A DNA stretch of 64,000 nt from Polynucleobacter kasalickyi (lineage in GTDB: Bacteria; Pseudomonadota; Gammaproteobacteria; Burkholderiales; Burkholderiaceae). Shown piece by piece: positions 1 to 8,797 of this stretch. Made by a program: the position numbers and the translations under genes. The stretch is from positions 62,001-126,000 of the forward strand of contig NZ_FWXJ01000003.1 of assembly GCF_900176405.1 (NCBI RefSeq), in the 5' to 3' direction. Numbering within the stretch: position 1 is the stretch's first letter; each line of letters begins with the position of its first letter. The notes beneath the pieces are model-generated. The model ran no database searches and was not told the origin of the DNA. It saw nothing but the letters and a program-made list of their open reading frames with translations.

Positions 1-219
1 CATTGTTTTTGGATGAAAAACACTTTGATACCACTTTCGATTGCTTTTTTAGAGGATGATGGAAAAATCATCAATATTGAAGAGATGTTGCCCCAAACGG
101 AAGAGAACCATTGTCCAACTCGACCAACAAGGTTTGCTCTTGAAATGAATAGTGACTGGTTTGGCAGTAGAAAATTTACACCAGGCACAGTTATCACCGG
201 ATTACCGAAGTTACAGTAA
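1..219 (+). CDS. DUF192 (UPF0127) family protein, 3' part only
   Basis: The frame is open from the first base of the window, so only the C-terminal 72 residues are present. They carry the conserved DUF192 features: a Phe-Trp-Met-Lys-Asn-Thr segment, then a Pro-Leu-Ser-Ile-Ala-Phe strand with Asp/Gly turn, a Glu-Glu-Met-Leu-Pro-Gln-Thr stretch, and a Phe-Ala-Leu-Glu-Met-Asn segment before a Pro-Gly-Thr turn. Family members are small, often exported proteins of unknown biochemical role. The methionine at position 13 lies inside the domain and is not a credible start. A strong hairpin follows the stop codon. Family assignment is confident, function unknown. Confidence 0.85.
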   Translation, partial: HCFWMKNTLIPLSIAFLEDDGKIINIEEMLPQTEENHCPTRPTRFALEMNSDWFGSRKFTPGTVITGLPKLQ

Positions 220-242
220 CTGCTGACTTTTATGATTTGTGC

Positions 243-279
243 ATAGTATTAGGGGCTCTATCAGAGCCCCTAATACTAT
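243..279. terminator. Long perfect hairpin between convergent genes, probable bidirectional terminator
   Basis: A perfect 17-bp inverted repeat (243-259 with 263-279) encloses a three-base loop. The stem has a GC core (AGGGGCTC) and AT-rich ends, so either RNA strand ends with a U-rich stem base. It lies between the end of the DUF192 gene (plus) and the end of ppnP (minus), where a shared terminator is expected. Confidence 0.75.
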
Positions 280-313
280 TTAAAACTGCTTATGTCTTGA
301 ATATTTTTGAGAT

Positions 314-619
314 TTAACCGAAATGACAGACATAATGTACTGGCTCTTCAGCACGAATCGTGAAATATCCGCCTGCCTCAACTTCCCAACTAGTAGTTGG
401 GCCATACGCCTGTTCTGTTCCGCCGTTAATACTGACAAATGCGGTTCCATCGACTACTTCCATAACTTCTTTAGTACTTAAATCAAAACGTAAAGTACTT
501 GGTAGGATTACGCCAACTGATTTTCTAGTACCGTCTGCCAAGGTTACTGTATGTGAAACACACTTTCCATCAAAAAAGACATTCGCTTTTTTTCCAACTG
601 TTACTTGTTCAAAATGCAT
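314..619 (-). CDS. ppnP: Pyrimidine/purine nucleoside phosphorylase (DUF1255, YaiE/PpnP type)
   Basis: This 101-residue protein has the usual length and layout of the PpnP family, a small cupin-fold enzyme that splits nucleosides with phosphate into a free base and ribose 1-phosphate. Visible family features are the Val-Gly-Val-Ile-Leu-Pro-Ser-Thr segment near residues 35-42, the Glu-Val-Met-Glu-Val strand near 51-55, and the Trp-Glu-Val-Glu-Ala-Gly-Gly-Tyr-Phe turn near 78-86. The start is ATG. It begins 17 bases after the end of argG on the same strand, so it is probably co-transcribed with argF-argG. The enzymatic role is inferred from the family. Confidence 0.85.
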   Translation of the reverse strand: MHFEQVTVGKKANVFFDGKCVSHTVTLADGTRKSVGVILPSTLRFDLSTKEVMEVVDGTAFVSINGGTEQAYGPTTSWEVEAGGYFTIRAEEPVHYVCHFG

Positions 620-636
620 TTTTAGTTCCTATTCTC

Positions 637-1866
637 TTATTTCAATCTTTTACGTCTAGCGATTTCCGCGATACGCATTCTTAGTGCATTTAATTTAATA
701 AAGCCACCTGCATCCGCTTGGTTATAAGCGCCACCATCATCATCAAAAGTAGCAATATTCATATCAAATAAGGTATTGACAGAGTCTCTTGACACTACGG
801 ATACGGATCCTTTGTAGAGTTTTAATCTCACAAAACCATTCACCATCAATTGCGTATGATCAATTAATGTCTGTAATGCAATTCTTTCTGGAGCCCACCA
901 GTAGCCGTTATAAATCAGACTTGCATAGCGAGGCATTAAATCATCTTTCAAATGGGCTACTTCACGATCCAAGGTAATACTTTCAATGCCACGATGCGCT
1001 TTTAAAAGTATTGTGCCGCCAGGAGTTTCGTAGCAACCACGACTCTTCATACCAACGAAACGGTTTTCAACCAAATCTAAACGACCGATACCATGCTTAC
1101 CACCCAATGTATTTAATTGAGCTAGCATTTCCTTGGGTCCCAAAGCCACACCGTTGATTGCAACTGGATCACCTTTTGAAAACTCAATATCAATAAACTC
1201 CGCTTGATCTGGTGCGTTTTCTGGTGAAACTGTCCAACGCCACATGGACTCTTCAGCTACAGCATTTGGGTTTTCAAGATGACGGCCTTCAAAACTGATG
1301 TGCAATAGGTTAGCATCCATCGAATAAGGTGCACCACCTTGCTTATGCTTCATTTCAACAGGAATCTCATGTTTTTCAGCGTAGGCTAAAAGTTTTTCCC
1401 TAGATAAAAGATCCCATTCACGCCAAGGGGCAATCACCTTAATGCCAGGCTCTAGGGCATAGTAGCCTAACTCAAATCGAACTTGATCATTTCCTTTACC
1501 TGTTGCACCATGAGATACGGCATTGGCACCCGTCATACGGGCGATTTCAATTTGTCTTTTCGCAATTAATGGCCGGGCGATAGAAGTTCCTAGTAGGTAC
1601 TCACCTTCATAAACTGTATTGGCACGAAACATGGGGAGCACAAAATCTCGCACAAACTCATCCCGCAAATCATCAATAAAAATGTTTTCAGGTTTAATGC
1701 CAAATTTAATTGCTTTAGCACGAGCAGGTTCTAACTCTTCACCTTGACCGAGATCAGCAGTAAAAGTAACAATCTCACATTGATATGTGTCTTGTAACCA
1801 CTTAAGGATTACGCTGGTATCCAATCCACCTGAATATGCAAGTACAACTTTTTTAATATCATCCAT
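637..1866 (-). CDS. argG: Argininosuccinate synthase
   Basis: ArgG joins citrulline and aspartate with ATP to give argininosuccinate, the penultimate step of arginine synthesis. The 409-residue protein has the N-type PP-loop AYSGGLDTS at residues 10-18 and the conserved Gly-Ala-Thr-Gly-Lys-Gly-Asn-Asp-Gln segment near 120. The ATG at 1866 is preferred over an in-frame TTG four codons upstream because it places the PP-loop at the usual distance from the N terminus. The TTG lies immediately after the argF stop codon. It follows argF directly, forming an arginine-synthesis pair that continues into ppnP. Confidence 0.95.
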   Translation of the reverse strand: MDDIKKVVLAYSGGLDTSVILKWLQDTYQCEIVTFTADLGQGEELEPARAKAIKFGIKPENIFIDDLRDEFVRDFVLPMFRANTVYEGEYLLGTSIARPLIAKRQIEIARMTGANAVSHGATGKGNDQVRFELGYYALEPGIKVIAPWREWDLLSREKLLAYAEKHEIPVEMKHKQGGAPYSMDANLLHISFEGRHLENPNAVAEESMWRWTVSPENAPDQAEFIDIEFSKGDPVAINGVALGPKEMLAQLNTLGGKHGIGRLDLVENRFVGMKSRGCYETPGGTILLKAHRGIESITLDREVAHLKDDLMPRYASLIYNGYWWAPERIALQTLIDHTQLMVNGFVRLKLYKGSVSVVSRDSVNTLFDMNIATFDDDGGAYNQADAGGFIKLNALRMRIAEIARRKRLK

Positions 1867-1878
1867 CTTATTTACCAA

Positions 1879-2835
1879 TTAGTTTAATTTTCCACACAAT
1901 AAAAATTCCATTAAAGCCTTTTGAACATGTAAACGGTTCTCGGCTTCCTCCCAGACAATACTTTGCGGCCCATCAATGACCGATGCCGCAACTTCTTCCC
2001 CACGATGCGCTGGCAAACAATGCATAAATAACGCATCCGGTTTTGCTACCGACATTTTTTCTTCATCTACCATCCACTTTTCAAAAGCTGTCAAACGGGC
2101 ACTATTTTCCTGCTCATACCCCATGCTTGTCCATACATCAGTGGTTACCAAGTGCACATCAACACAGGCATCTTTGGGATTGCTAAATTGTTTTAAGTGT
2201 TTTTTCTCTAAATCACTCAACCTAGTTGTGTCGATTTCGTATCCTATAGGACCTGAAAAATGTACGTCAAATCCTAAAATAGCAGCAGCCTGTATCCAAG
2301 TGTATGCCATATTATTTGCGTCCCCAATCCAAGCAACCTTTTTACCTTGAATTGAGCCTCTTGCTTCATGAAAAGTAAAAATATCTGCCAATACTTGGCA
2401 AGGATGGTATTCATTCGTCAAGCCATTAATCACTGGGACTCTGGAATTAGCGGCAAATCGTTCTAAAATTTCTTGGCCAAAGGTACGGATCATAATAATA
2501 TCCGTCATTCTTGAAATTACTTGGGCAGCATCTTCAACAGGCTCGCCACGTCCCAATTGGGTATCACGTGTATTCAAATACACAGCATGCCCACCTAACT
2601 GGTGCATACCTGCTTCAAAAGACAACCTAGTCCTTGTGGAATGCTTTTCAAAAATCATGGCAAGTGTTCTATCATGTAAGGGATGCCATGTTTCGTAGGC
2701 TTTGAACTTATCCTTTAAAACTTTCGAACGATTTAAAATGTATTCATATTCGCTTGCATCTAAATCGGAAAATTGAAGGTAATGTCGCAGAGGTAATGAA
2801 TTCTGAGGGTATGAGTTGTTAGGTGATGTATTCAT
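1879..2835 (-). CDS. argF: Ornithine carbamoyltransferase
   Basis: ArgF transfers the carbamoyl group of carbamoyl phosphate to ornithine, giving citrulline for ArgG. The 318-residue protein shows the carbamoyl-phosphate motif STRTR at residues 66-70, HPCQ at 144-147 and the ornithine-side HCLPA motif at 272-276. The ATG at 2835 is chosen over an in-frame TTG four codons upstream (2847). The gene ends 12 bases before the argG start on the same strand, so the two are surely co-transcribed. The upstream gap to the divergent DUF3579 gene is about 145 bases and holds no other feature that I can support. Confidence 0.95.
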   Translation of the reverse strand: MNTSPNNSYPQNSLPLRHYLQFSDLDASEYEYILNRSKVLKDKFKAYETWHPLHDRTLAMIFEKHSTRTRLSFEAGMHQLGGHAVYLNTRDTQLGRGEPVEDAAQVISRMTDIIMIRTFGQEILERFAANSRVPVINGLTNEYHPCQVLADIFTFHEARGSIQGKKVAWIGDANNMAYTWIQAAAILGFDVHFSGPIGYEIDTTRLSDLEKKHLKQFSNPKDACVDVHLVTTDVWTSMGYEQENSARLTAFEKWMVDEEKMSVAKPDALFMHCLPAHRGEEVAASVIDGPQSIVWEEAENRLHVQKALMEFLLCGKLN

Positions 2836-2980
2836 TTTTGTATCCAAAAGTCTATTGTATTCAATCGTATATTTACCCAGAATTTTTTAAGAATAACCCT
2901 AAATTCATTACTTATTCTAATTTGAAAACTATACTTCGATTAAACCTTAATATCTAAAATCTTGAAAAGCTAAAAATTCC

Positions 2981-3280
2981 GTGACAACTAAACATTATTT
3001 AATTCATGGTGTAACTATTCATGGTAAAACTTTTAGACCTAGCGACTGGGCCGACCGCTTGTGTGGGGTCATGGCGAGGTTCAGACTTTCTACCGACTAT
3101 GGTGACCCTAAATATACCTACTCGCCTTACGTTTACCCTGAAATGATTACCAATATCAAGTGCGTCGTTGTCGATGAAAGGCTACGGGATATTGATCCAA
3201 GAGCTTTGGACTTTGTTCTTAACTTTGCAAAAGATAACGAACTTGTCATGACAGAAATGTGCGAAATTCCTGCAAAATAA
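2981..3280 (+). CDS. DUF3579 domain protein of unknown function
   Basis: This 99-residue acidic protein starts with GTG; there is no upstream ATG in frame. It is recognised as a DUF3579 protein from the opening Ile-His-Gly-Val-Thr-Ile-His-Gly-Lys-Thr-Phe-Arg-Pro-Ser-Asp-Trp-Ala-Asp-Arg-Leu stretch, the Pro-Tyr-Val-Tyr-Pro block near residue 45 and the short acidic C terminus. No catalytic motif, membrane segment or signal peptide is visible. The family is largely betaproteobacterial and often sits between argF and rpsT as it does here. I do not know its function. Confidence 0.8.
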   Translation: MTTKHYLIHGVTIHGKTFRPSDWADRLCGVMARFRLSTDYGDPKYTYSPYVYPEMITNIKCVVVDERLRDIDPRALDFVLNFAKDNELVMTEMCEIPAK

Positions 3281-3310
3281 CCACTAAAACTCTTAACTGC
3301 GAAAAGCCCA

Positions 3311-3340
3311 TTAAAATTAAAAAGTCCGCATCTGCGGACT
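3311..3340 (-). terminator. Intrinsic terminator of rpsT
   Basis: On the minus strand a 7-bp GC-rich stem (AGTCCGC with GCGGACT, 3323-3329 and 3334-3340) with a four-base loop is followed by TTTTAATTTTAA. A third GCGGACTTT copy at 3345-3353 can pair with 3321-3329 as an alternative stem. It sits just after the rpsT stop codon, and may also stop transcription from the DUF3579 gene. Confidence 0.75.
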
Positions 3341-3373
3341 ATTTGCGGACTTTAACAGTGTATCTTTATCAGA

Positions 3374-3646
3374 TTAACCAGCTACAGCCATTGATTTAAT
3401 GGCAGCAGATAAACGTGACTTTTGACGAGCTGCAGTATTTTTGTGAATAATTTTCTTGTCTGCAATTTTATCAATCGTAGATTGAGCTGCTAAAAATACT
3501 TTAGCTGCAGTATCTTTATCGCCAGCATCTACTGCTTTGCGAACTGATTTGATTGCTGTTCTTAAACGTGAACGTAAGCTTGAATTGTGAGCATTTGTTT
3601 TTACTGCTTGACGTGCACGCTTACGAGCTTGAGCTGTATTTGCCAT
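3374..3646 (-). CDS. rpsT: 30S ribosomal protein S20
   Basis: S20 is a primary 16S rRNA-binding protein of the small subunit. The 90-residue sequence is the usual length, highly basic and helical, opening with [12 protein letters not shown] and ending in an Ala/Lys-rich helix. The ATG is preceded by a good ribosome binding site (GAAGAGAAA). It is transcribed alone, divergently from murJ across a 171-base AT-rich gap, and has its own intrinsic terminator. Confidence 0.97.
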   Translation of the reverse strand: MANTAQARKRARQAVKTNAHNSSLRSRLRTAIKSVRKAVDAGDKDTAAKVFLAAQSTIDKIADKKIIHKNTAARQKSRLSAAIKSMAVAG

Positions 3647-3817
3647 AGTTATTTCTCTTCAAAAAATCTTGTATAAGTATTGATAAATTCAAAAACTTGC
3701 TAATTTATTGGTTTTCTCGCGAAATTAATTAAAATATTTGCTGAAAACTTGTAATCCACAATTATATATTAATAAATAGTATTTGACTACTCTCTTTAAT
3801 TAAAGGGAAAATAACTC

Positions 3818-5377
3818 GTGAATCTCTTAACCTCCGCCGCAAAAGTAAGCAGTATGACGATGTTATCTCGAATTTTGGGACTCGTCAGGGAAACCCTCAT
3901 CGCAAGGGCCTTTGGGGCGTCGGAAATGACTGACGCCTTTAATGTTGCTTTTCGGTTACCTAACTTACTCAGAAGGCTGTTTGCAGAGGGGGCATTTTCC
4001 CAGGCCTTCGTACCCATTTTGAGTGAAACTAACACCAAGTTTGGACCAGAAAAAAGTAAGCAGCTCATCAATGTCGTTTCTACCTTATTGTTTTGGGCCT
4101 TATTGTTAGTCGTTATCCTAGGGGTAGTATTTACTCCTTTTTTGGTTTTATTCGTTGCTTCTGGGTTTAAAAATCAAGAAACCTTTGAATTAAGCGTCAT
4201 TTTGACTAGGATCATGTTCCCTTACATTGGTTTTATCTCCATGGTTTCGCTTGCAGCAGGGATCCTAAATACCAATAAACGTTTTATGGTTCCAGCTTTT
4301 ACACCTGTATTACTGAATTTGGGCATGATTTGCGGTGCTTTGTTTTTAGCCCCTAAACTCTCCACTCCGATTTATGGACTTGCCATCGGTGTCATGATTG
4401 GAGGTTTTCTTCAACTCGTCTTACAAATTCCATTTTTACTCAAACTTGGCATGTTGCCTAAAATTGGCATCACCTACAGTACGATTAAATCCGCAATGCG
4501 TGACTCCGATGCAAAAAGAATCTTGAAATTGATGGGTCCGGCAGTATTTGCAGTTTCCGTGAGTCAAATATCACTGATTATCAATACAAATATAGCTTCT
4601 CATCTTGCCACTGGAAGCGTTTCATGGCTTTCCTATGCAGATCGATTAATGGAATTCCCAACCGCACTATTAGGTGTAGCTGTTGGAACAGTTCTTTTAC
4701 CAAGTTTAAGTAAAGCCAATGCAGCGGCTAATTATGAATTGGCCGGCAAATTAGTCAATTGGGGGATTCGTTTAACTTTTTTGATTGCTAGTCCAGCTGC
4801 CATTGCTTTATTTGTTTTTGGCGAACCCCTAGCAACATCACTTTATCACTATGGGAAATTTAGTAGTCATGATGTCGCAATGACTACGGTAGCGCTTCAA
4901 GCTTACGGTGTCGGCTTAATAGGATTAATTCTAGTTAAAGTATTAGCGCCAGGTTTCTACGCCAGGCAAGATATTAAAACCCCAGTAAAAATTGGTTTGT
5001 TCGTCCTAGCAATGACCCAGTTATCAAATTACATATTAGTACCCTATCTACAACATACAGGGCTCGCTCTCTCCATTGGTATCGGTGCCTGTATCAATGC
5101 AGCTCTTTTATGGGTGGGCCTTTATCGACGTGGTGTAATGCGCTTTGGTGAGCAACAATGGTTAAAGTTTTTTGCTCGCATAGTCCTGGGTGTTGGGATG
5201 TTTGGTGTTGTGTTACATTTTGGCGCCAATTATCATAACTGGATTGAGCTACAGGTTAGCCCACTGACAAGAATTTTACTAATGATGGCTTGGGGTTCTG
5301 GTGCAATTCTTGTGTATTTTCTGACTCTATGGATAATAGGTTTCAAGTTCAAAGAATTTTTAAGACACTCCCACTAA
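3818..5377 (+). CDS. murJ: Lipid II flippase MurJ (MviN)
   Basis: MurJ is the inner-membrane flippase that moves lipid II to the periplasmic face for peptidoglycan synthesis. The 519-residue protein is of normal length, with about fourteen hydrophobic segments. It carries the hallmark N-terminal block: a Ser-Arg-Ile-Leu-Gly-Leu-Val-Arg-Glu segment near residue 18, then Ala-Phe-Arg-Leu-Pro-Asn-Leu-Leu-Arg-Arg and Phe-Ala-Glu-Gly-Ala-Phe-Ser. The start is GTG, supported by an AAAGGGA ribosome binding site. The sirB1-type gene begins six bases after the stop, suggesting a two-gene transcript. Confidence 0.95.
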   Translation: MNLLTSAAKVSSMTMLSRILGLVRETLIARAFGASEMTDAFNVAFRLPNLLRRLFAEGAFSQAFVPILSETNTKFGPEKSKQLINVVSTLLFWALLLVVILGVVFTPFLVLFVASGFKNQETFELSVILTRIMFPYIGFISMVSLAAGILNTNKRFMVPAFTPVLLNLGMICGALFLAPKLSTPIYGLAIGVMIGGFLQLVLQIPFLLKLGMLPKIGITYSTIKSAMRDSDAKRILKLMGPAVFAVSVSQISLIINTNIASHLATGSVSWLSYADRLMEFPTALLGVAVGTVLLPSLSKANAAANYELAGKLVNWGIRLTFLIASPAAIALFVFGEPLATSLYHYGKFSSHDVAMTTVALQAYGVGLIGLILVKVLAPGFYARQDIKTPVKIGLFVLAMTQLSNYILVPYLQHTGLALSIGIGACINAALLWVGLYRRGVMRFGEQQWLKFFARIVLGVGMFGVVLHFGANYHNWIELQVSPLTRILLMMAWGSGAILVYFLTLWIIGFKFKEFLRHSH

Positions 5378-5382
5378 TTTTT

Positions 5383-6225
5383 ATGCCAACAACTCACTTA
5401 GATTATTTCTCGACTTTAGTTGCAGAGGATGCTCATTTCCCCCTCACTGAAGCTGCGATTTCTGTCGGACAACATGCTTTTCCTGATTTAGATGTACAAG
5501 CAGTAATGGATGAGATCGACACAATGTCGGTGAAGCTTCAACAACGATTTACCCCAGAAACAAGTCATTTACAAAAGTTACAACACCTTAAGCATTTCTT
5601 TTTTACTGAAATGGGATTCGGGTTAAATACAAATGATTACTACGATCCAGAAAACTCTTACGTTCATAGTATTCTCAAGAGTCGCCGAGGTATTCCAATT
5701 TCTTTGGCTATAGTGATTATTGAACTCGGTGGACAAATTGGTCTTAACATTAAAGGGATTTCATTTCCCAATCATTTCCTTGTTCGTATTTCTTTGCCTC
5801 AAGGAGAGGTTGTAATGGATCCAACAACTGGATCTTCATTATCCAAAAATGAATTACAGGCCATGTTGGACCCCTATTTGGACGCGCAAGGTTATCGGGA
5901 CGAATTGAGCTTACCTTTAAGTCTTTTTCTGCGAAGTTCAGGACCACGTGAGATCTTATCCAGATTTTTACGGAACTTAAAAGCTATTTATAGCCATGAA
6001 GATCGCTGGGAAAGATTATTAAGTATTCAACAACGACTTGCTATTCTTTTACCCAATGAAATTGAAGAAATTAGAGATCGTGGATTAGCGTTTGCTCAAC
6101 TTGAATATCTCAGACCAGCCATTGCTGATTTATCGAAATATATCCAAACCGTCCCTGAAGCAAAAGATGCCCCCCAAATTAGAGAACAACTTGCTGAGAT
6201 CGAAAAAAATCTAAAGCTTCACTGA
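5383..6225 (+). CDS. SirB1 family protein (transglutaminase-like fold with TPR tail)
   Basis: This protein of 280 residues matches the SirB1/DUF1347-type family. An N-terminal transglutaminase-like region contains the block Ser-Arg-Arg-Gly-Ile-Pro-Ile-Ser-Leu-Ala and then Gly-Ile-Ser-Phe-Pro-Asn-His-Phe-Leu-Val-Arg, with Asp-Pro-Thr-Thr-Gly further on. The C-terminal 80 residues look like tetratricopeptide helices. The ATG at 5383, six bases after the murJ stop, is chosen; the frame stays open further upstream inside murJ, but that part reads as murJ coding. The biochemical function of the family is not established, and a protease role is only inference. Confidence 0.8.
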   Translation: MPTTHLDYFSTLVAEDAHFPLTEAAISVGQHAFPDLDVQAVMDEIDTMSVKLQQRFTPETSHLQKLQHLKHFFFTEMGFGLNTNDYYDPENSYVHSILKSRRGIPISLAIVIIELGGQIGLNIKGISFPNHFLVRISLPQGEVVMDPTTGSSLSKNELQAMLDPYLDAQGYRDELSLPLSLFLRSSGPREILSRFLRNLKAIYSHEDRWERLLSIQQRLAILLPNEIEEIRDRGLAFAQLEYLRPAIADLSKYIQTVPEAKDAPQIREQLAEIEKNLKLH

Positions 6226-6235
6226 TCCCTGCAAA

Positions 6236-6275
6236 CCTAACGGTTCAATTGACTGTTAGGCTTTGACTTTTTTAC
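6236..6275 (+). terminator. Possible terminator after the sirB1-type gene
   Basis: An imperfect stem pairs 6236-6245 with 6251-6260 (CCTAACGGTT with GACTGTTAGG, including wobble pairs), followed on the plus strand by CTTTGACTTTTTT. It covers the end of the convergent DedA gene. The stem is modest, so this call is tentative. Confidence 0.4.
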
Positions 6276-6903
6276 TAAAGATTGATTTTAGAATTTTCAG
6301 GACTCCAGCGATGGATAGCGGCACTACTGCCACGCCAACACCGATAACAACAATTAAGTCTAAATTGTCACGGATACCAGGCAAATTACCAAAAAAGTAT
6401 CCGCAAATAGTTAAGCTAAGGCTCCAGAGACATGCGCCCGAAATATTAAATAACTGGAATTTTGCGAAAGACATATTAGATATGCCTGCCACAAATGGTG
6501 CAAACGACCGGATGATTGGTAAAAATCGGGCAAGAACAATGGTCTTTCCACCATGCTTTTCAAAAAAACCATGCGTACGCATTAATGCTTTTTGATCAAT
6601 CCACCGAATACTGGAAATTTCTATTTTTTTTACTAAATACTGACCGACCCAATAATTTACAGTATTACCAGCGGTAGCTGAAATGATAATTAACGCATTC
6701 AAAATCACAATACTTAATTGTCCTGATGCACAGAAGGCGCCAGCTGTAAATAGTAGGGTATCTCCGGGTAAAAAAGGGAAAATAACAAATCCTGTTTCCG
6801 CAAAAATAATGCCGCTGAGGATGCCGTAGGTCCAATTACCGTAATCGCCGATATGATCGCCGATATGCATAATTGTTTGAAAGATTGAGATTAATTGTTC
6901 CAC
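6256..6903 (-). CDS. DedA family inner-membrane protein
   Basis: DedA-family proteins are polytopic membrane proteins linked to lipid transport and membrane homeostasis. The signature Phe-Leu-Pro-Gly-Asp-Thr-Leu-Leu-Phe block, the Gly-Asn-Thr-Val-Asn-Tyr segment, and the Arg-Phe-Leu-Pro-Ile-Ile-Arg-Ser-Phe-Ala-Pro-Phe-Val-Ala-Gly motif are all present. The start is uncertain. The GTG at 6903 gives 215 residues and an N terminus aligning with family members. An ATG at 6960 is also in frame, but would overlap the divergent mutL start and add 19 unusual residues. No strong ribosome binding site is seen at either. Confidence 0.85.
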   Translation of the reverse strand: MEQLISIFQTIMHIGDHIGDYGNWTYGILSGIIFAETGFVIFPFLPGDTLLFTAGAFCASGQLSIVILNALIIISATAGNTVNYWVGQYLVKKIEISSIRWIDQKALMRTHGFFEKHGGKTIVLARFLPIIRSFAPFVAGISNMSFAKFQLFNISGACLWSLSLTICGYFFGNLPGIRDNLDLIVVIGVGVAVVPLSIAGVLKILKSIFSKKVKA

Positions 6904-6958
6904 CGCTAGATAATAACATTTAAGTATTAATTCTTCGTATTCATGAGAAAATGACCTC

Positions 6959-8797
6959 ATGGACAGAAAACCTATAGAAGAACTTTCCGATAAGCTAATC
7001 AGTCAGATCGCCGCAGGTGAGGTCATTGAGCGTCCCAGTGCGGTCGTCAAGGAGTTACTAGAAAACTCAGTTGACGCAGGAGCTCTTGCCATCGAAATAC
7101 GTTTAGAAGAAGGTGGTTGTCAACGGATTGTGATTTCTGATGATGGTCAAGGTATCCCCCCTAAGGAATTAGCGCTAGCTGTCAAACGCCATGCGACTAG
7201 TAAAATTGCTAGCTTAGAGGATTTGGAGTCGGTACTTACGATGGGTTTTCGTGGGGAGGCATTGGCATCGATTGCCTCTGTATCGAAATTAAGTATTACT
7301 ACCAAAACAATAGCGGATGATCACGCGTGGAAATTAACCCACCCAAGCCATGAAATAATGCCTGCGGCTGGGGCACAAGGATGCCGCATTGATGTGGAAG
7401 ATCTTTTCTACAACACTCCAGCCCGCAGAAAATTTCTAAAGTCGACCGCCACTGAACTTGGGCATTGTGTAGAAGCAATCAAACGGGTCGCTTTGGCTAA
7501 CCCTCAAATCGGCTTTGCAGTGTGGCATAACGGTAAGCCTTTATATCGATGGTTAATTGGCTCCCTCGAGACAAGAGCAAACGAAATTCTTGGTGCAGAG
7601 TTTCAAGCTGCCCAACTAGCGGTTGACGCATCTTCTGAGATTATTTCCTTGAGTGGTTTCATCGGCGCCCCAACGGCAAGTAGAGCGAGGGCCGATCAAC
7701 AGTTTATTTTTGTTAATCAACGCTTTGTCAAAGATAAGCTGATAAATCATGCAATTCGGAGTGCCTATCAAGATGTATTGCATGGTGATCGGCAACCAAT
7801 CTTAGTTCTTTGTTTAAATATTTTGCCTGAATTAGTGGATGTGAATGTTCACCCCGCCAAAATTGAGGTGCGTTTTAGAGATAGCCGAGCTGTACATCAG
7901 TTCATATATCACACAGTCAAAGATCGTTTGGCACATGGTGCGGGCCAGTCAAGGGACACAGATGACTCTGAATCATTAACCACTTTTCAAGCCTCAAGCA
8001 TTCATGCATTGAGTCCACTACAACCCGTCAGTACTCCCTATACATTTAAGAATTTATCTCAGTCGCATCCTTTGCAAATGTCCATTTCCGTCAAGGATTC
8101 GATGCGGCAATTATTCTCTATTCCGAATCAGGCTTTACAGAGTGTTACAGAGCCTAGCTTTACACAGCCTCATCAAGCAATCACGCCATCAGAAAATTTA
8201 TCCTCCTCAGACGATGAGTTTCCACTGGGTAACGCCATTGCTCAATTAGCGGGGATTTATATCCTTGCCCAGAATCGGTCTGGGCTTGTTTTAGTCGATA
8301 TGCATGCCGCTCATGAGCGTGTCTTATATGAGCAGTTTAAAAAAGATTTAGGTGGTCAGGTAGCCATTCAACATCTACTCGTACCAATCGTTTTAAATAT
8401 TAGCCAAATTGAAATGGCTGCCGTGACTGAAAATCAGTCGCTATTAAATGATTTAGGTTTTGATGTAAGCCCTATTGGGCCTGAGCAAATTAGCATACGT
8501 AGTTTGCCAGCATTACTAAGTAAGTCAGAACCTGGGTTACTGATGAAGGGTTTAATTGAGGATTTAAAGGAGATTGGCTCTGGTCAAGTGATCGAAGCTG
8601 CCAAACATGAGCGATTGGCCTCAAAAGCATGTCATAGTGCTGTTCGAGCTCATCGAATCTTATCGATTCCAGAGATGAATGCGCTTCTTCGAGAAATGGA
8701 AAATACCGATAGGGCAGATCAGTGTAATCATGGCAGGCCTACTTGGATTCAATTAAGTATTAATGACTTAGATAAGTTATTTTTACGAGGTAAATGA
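6959..8797 (+). CDS. mutL: DNA mismatch repair protein MutL
   Basis: MutL couples MutS recognition of mismatches to strand incision. The 612-residue protein has the N-terminal GHKL ATPase (Asn-Ser-Val-Asp-Ala-Gly near residue 36, Asp-Asp-Gly-Gln-Gly, and Gly-Phe-Arg-Gly-Glu-Ala-Leu), a variable linker around 320-420, and a C-terminal dimerisation domain. That domain carries DMHAAHERVLYE from residue 447, which fits the endonuclease pattern DxHA-x2-E-x4-E, plus ACHSAVRA and CNHGRPT. This suggests that MutL itself nicks DNA, as is known for MutL proteins of organisms lacking MutH. It overlaps miaA by four bases. Confidence 0.95.
   Translation: MDRKPIEELSDKLISQIAAGEVIERPSAVVKELLENSVDAGALAIEIRLEEGGCQRIVISDDGQGIPPKELALAVKRHATSKIASLEDLESVLTMGFRGEALASIASVSKLSITTKTIADDHAWKLTHPSHEIMPAAGAQGCRIDVEDLFYNTPARRKFLKSTATELGHCVEAIKRVALANPQIGFAVWHNGKPLYRWLIGSLETRANEILGAEFQAAQLAVDASSEIISLSGFIGAPTASRARADQQFIFVNQRFVKDKLINHAIRSAYQDVLHGDRQPILVLCLNILPELVDVNVHPAKIEVRFRDSRAVHQFIYHTVKDRLAHGAGQSRDTDDSESLTTFQASSIHALSPLQPVSTPYTFKNLSQSHPLQMSISVKDSMRQLFSIPNQALQSVTEPSFTQPHQAITPSENLSSSDDEFPLGNAIAQLAGIYILAQNRSGLVLVDMHAAHERVLYEQFKKDLGGQVAIQHLLVPIVLNISQIEMAAVTENQSLLNDLGFDVSPIGPEQISIRSLPALLSKSEPGLLMKGLIEDLKEIGSGQVIEAAKHERLASKACHSAVRAHRILSIPEMNALLREMENTDRADQCNHGRPTWIQLSINDLDKLFLRGK

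Noticed and set aside
6904..6960. ATG at 6960 as the start of the DedA gene
   Set aside because: It would overlap the start codon of divergent mutL and add 19 residues not typical of the family; GTG at 6903 aligns better, although its ribosome binding site is poor.
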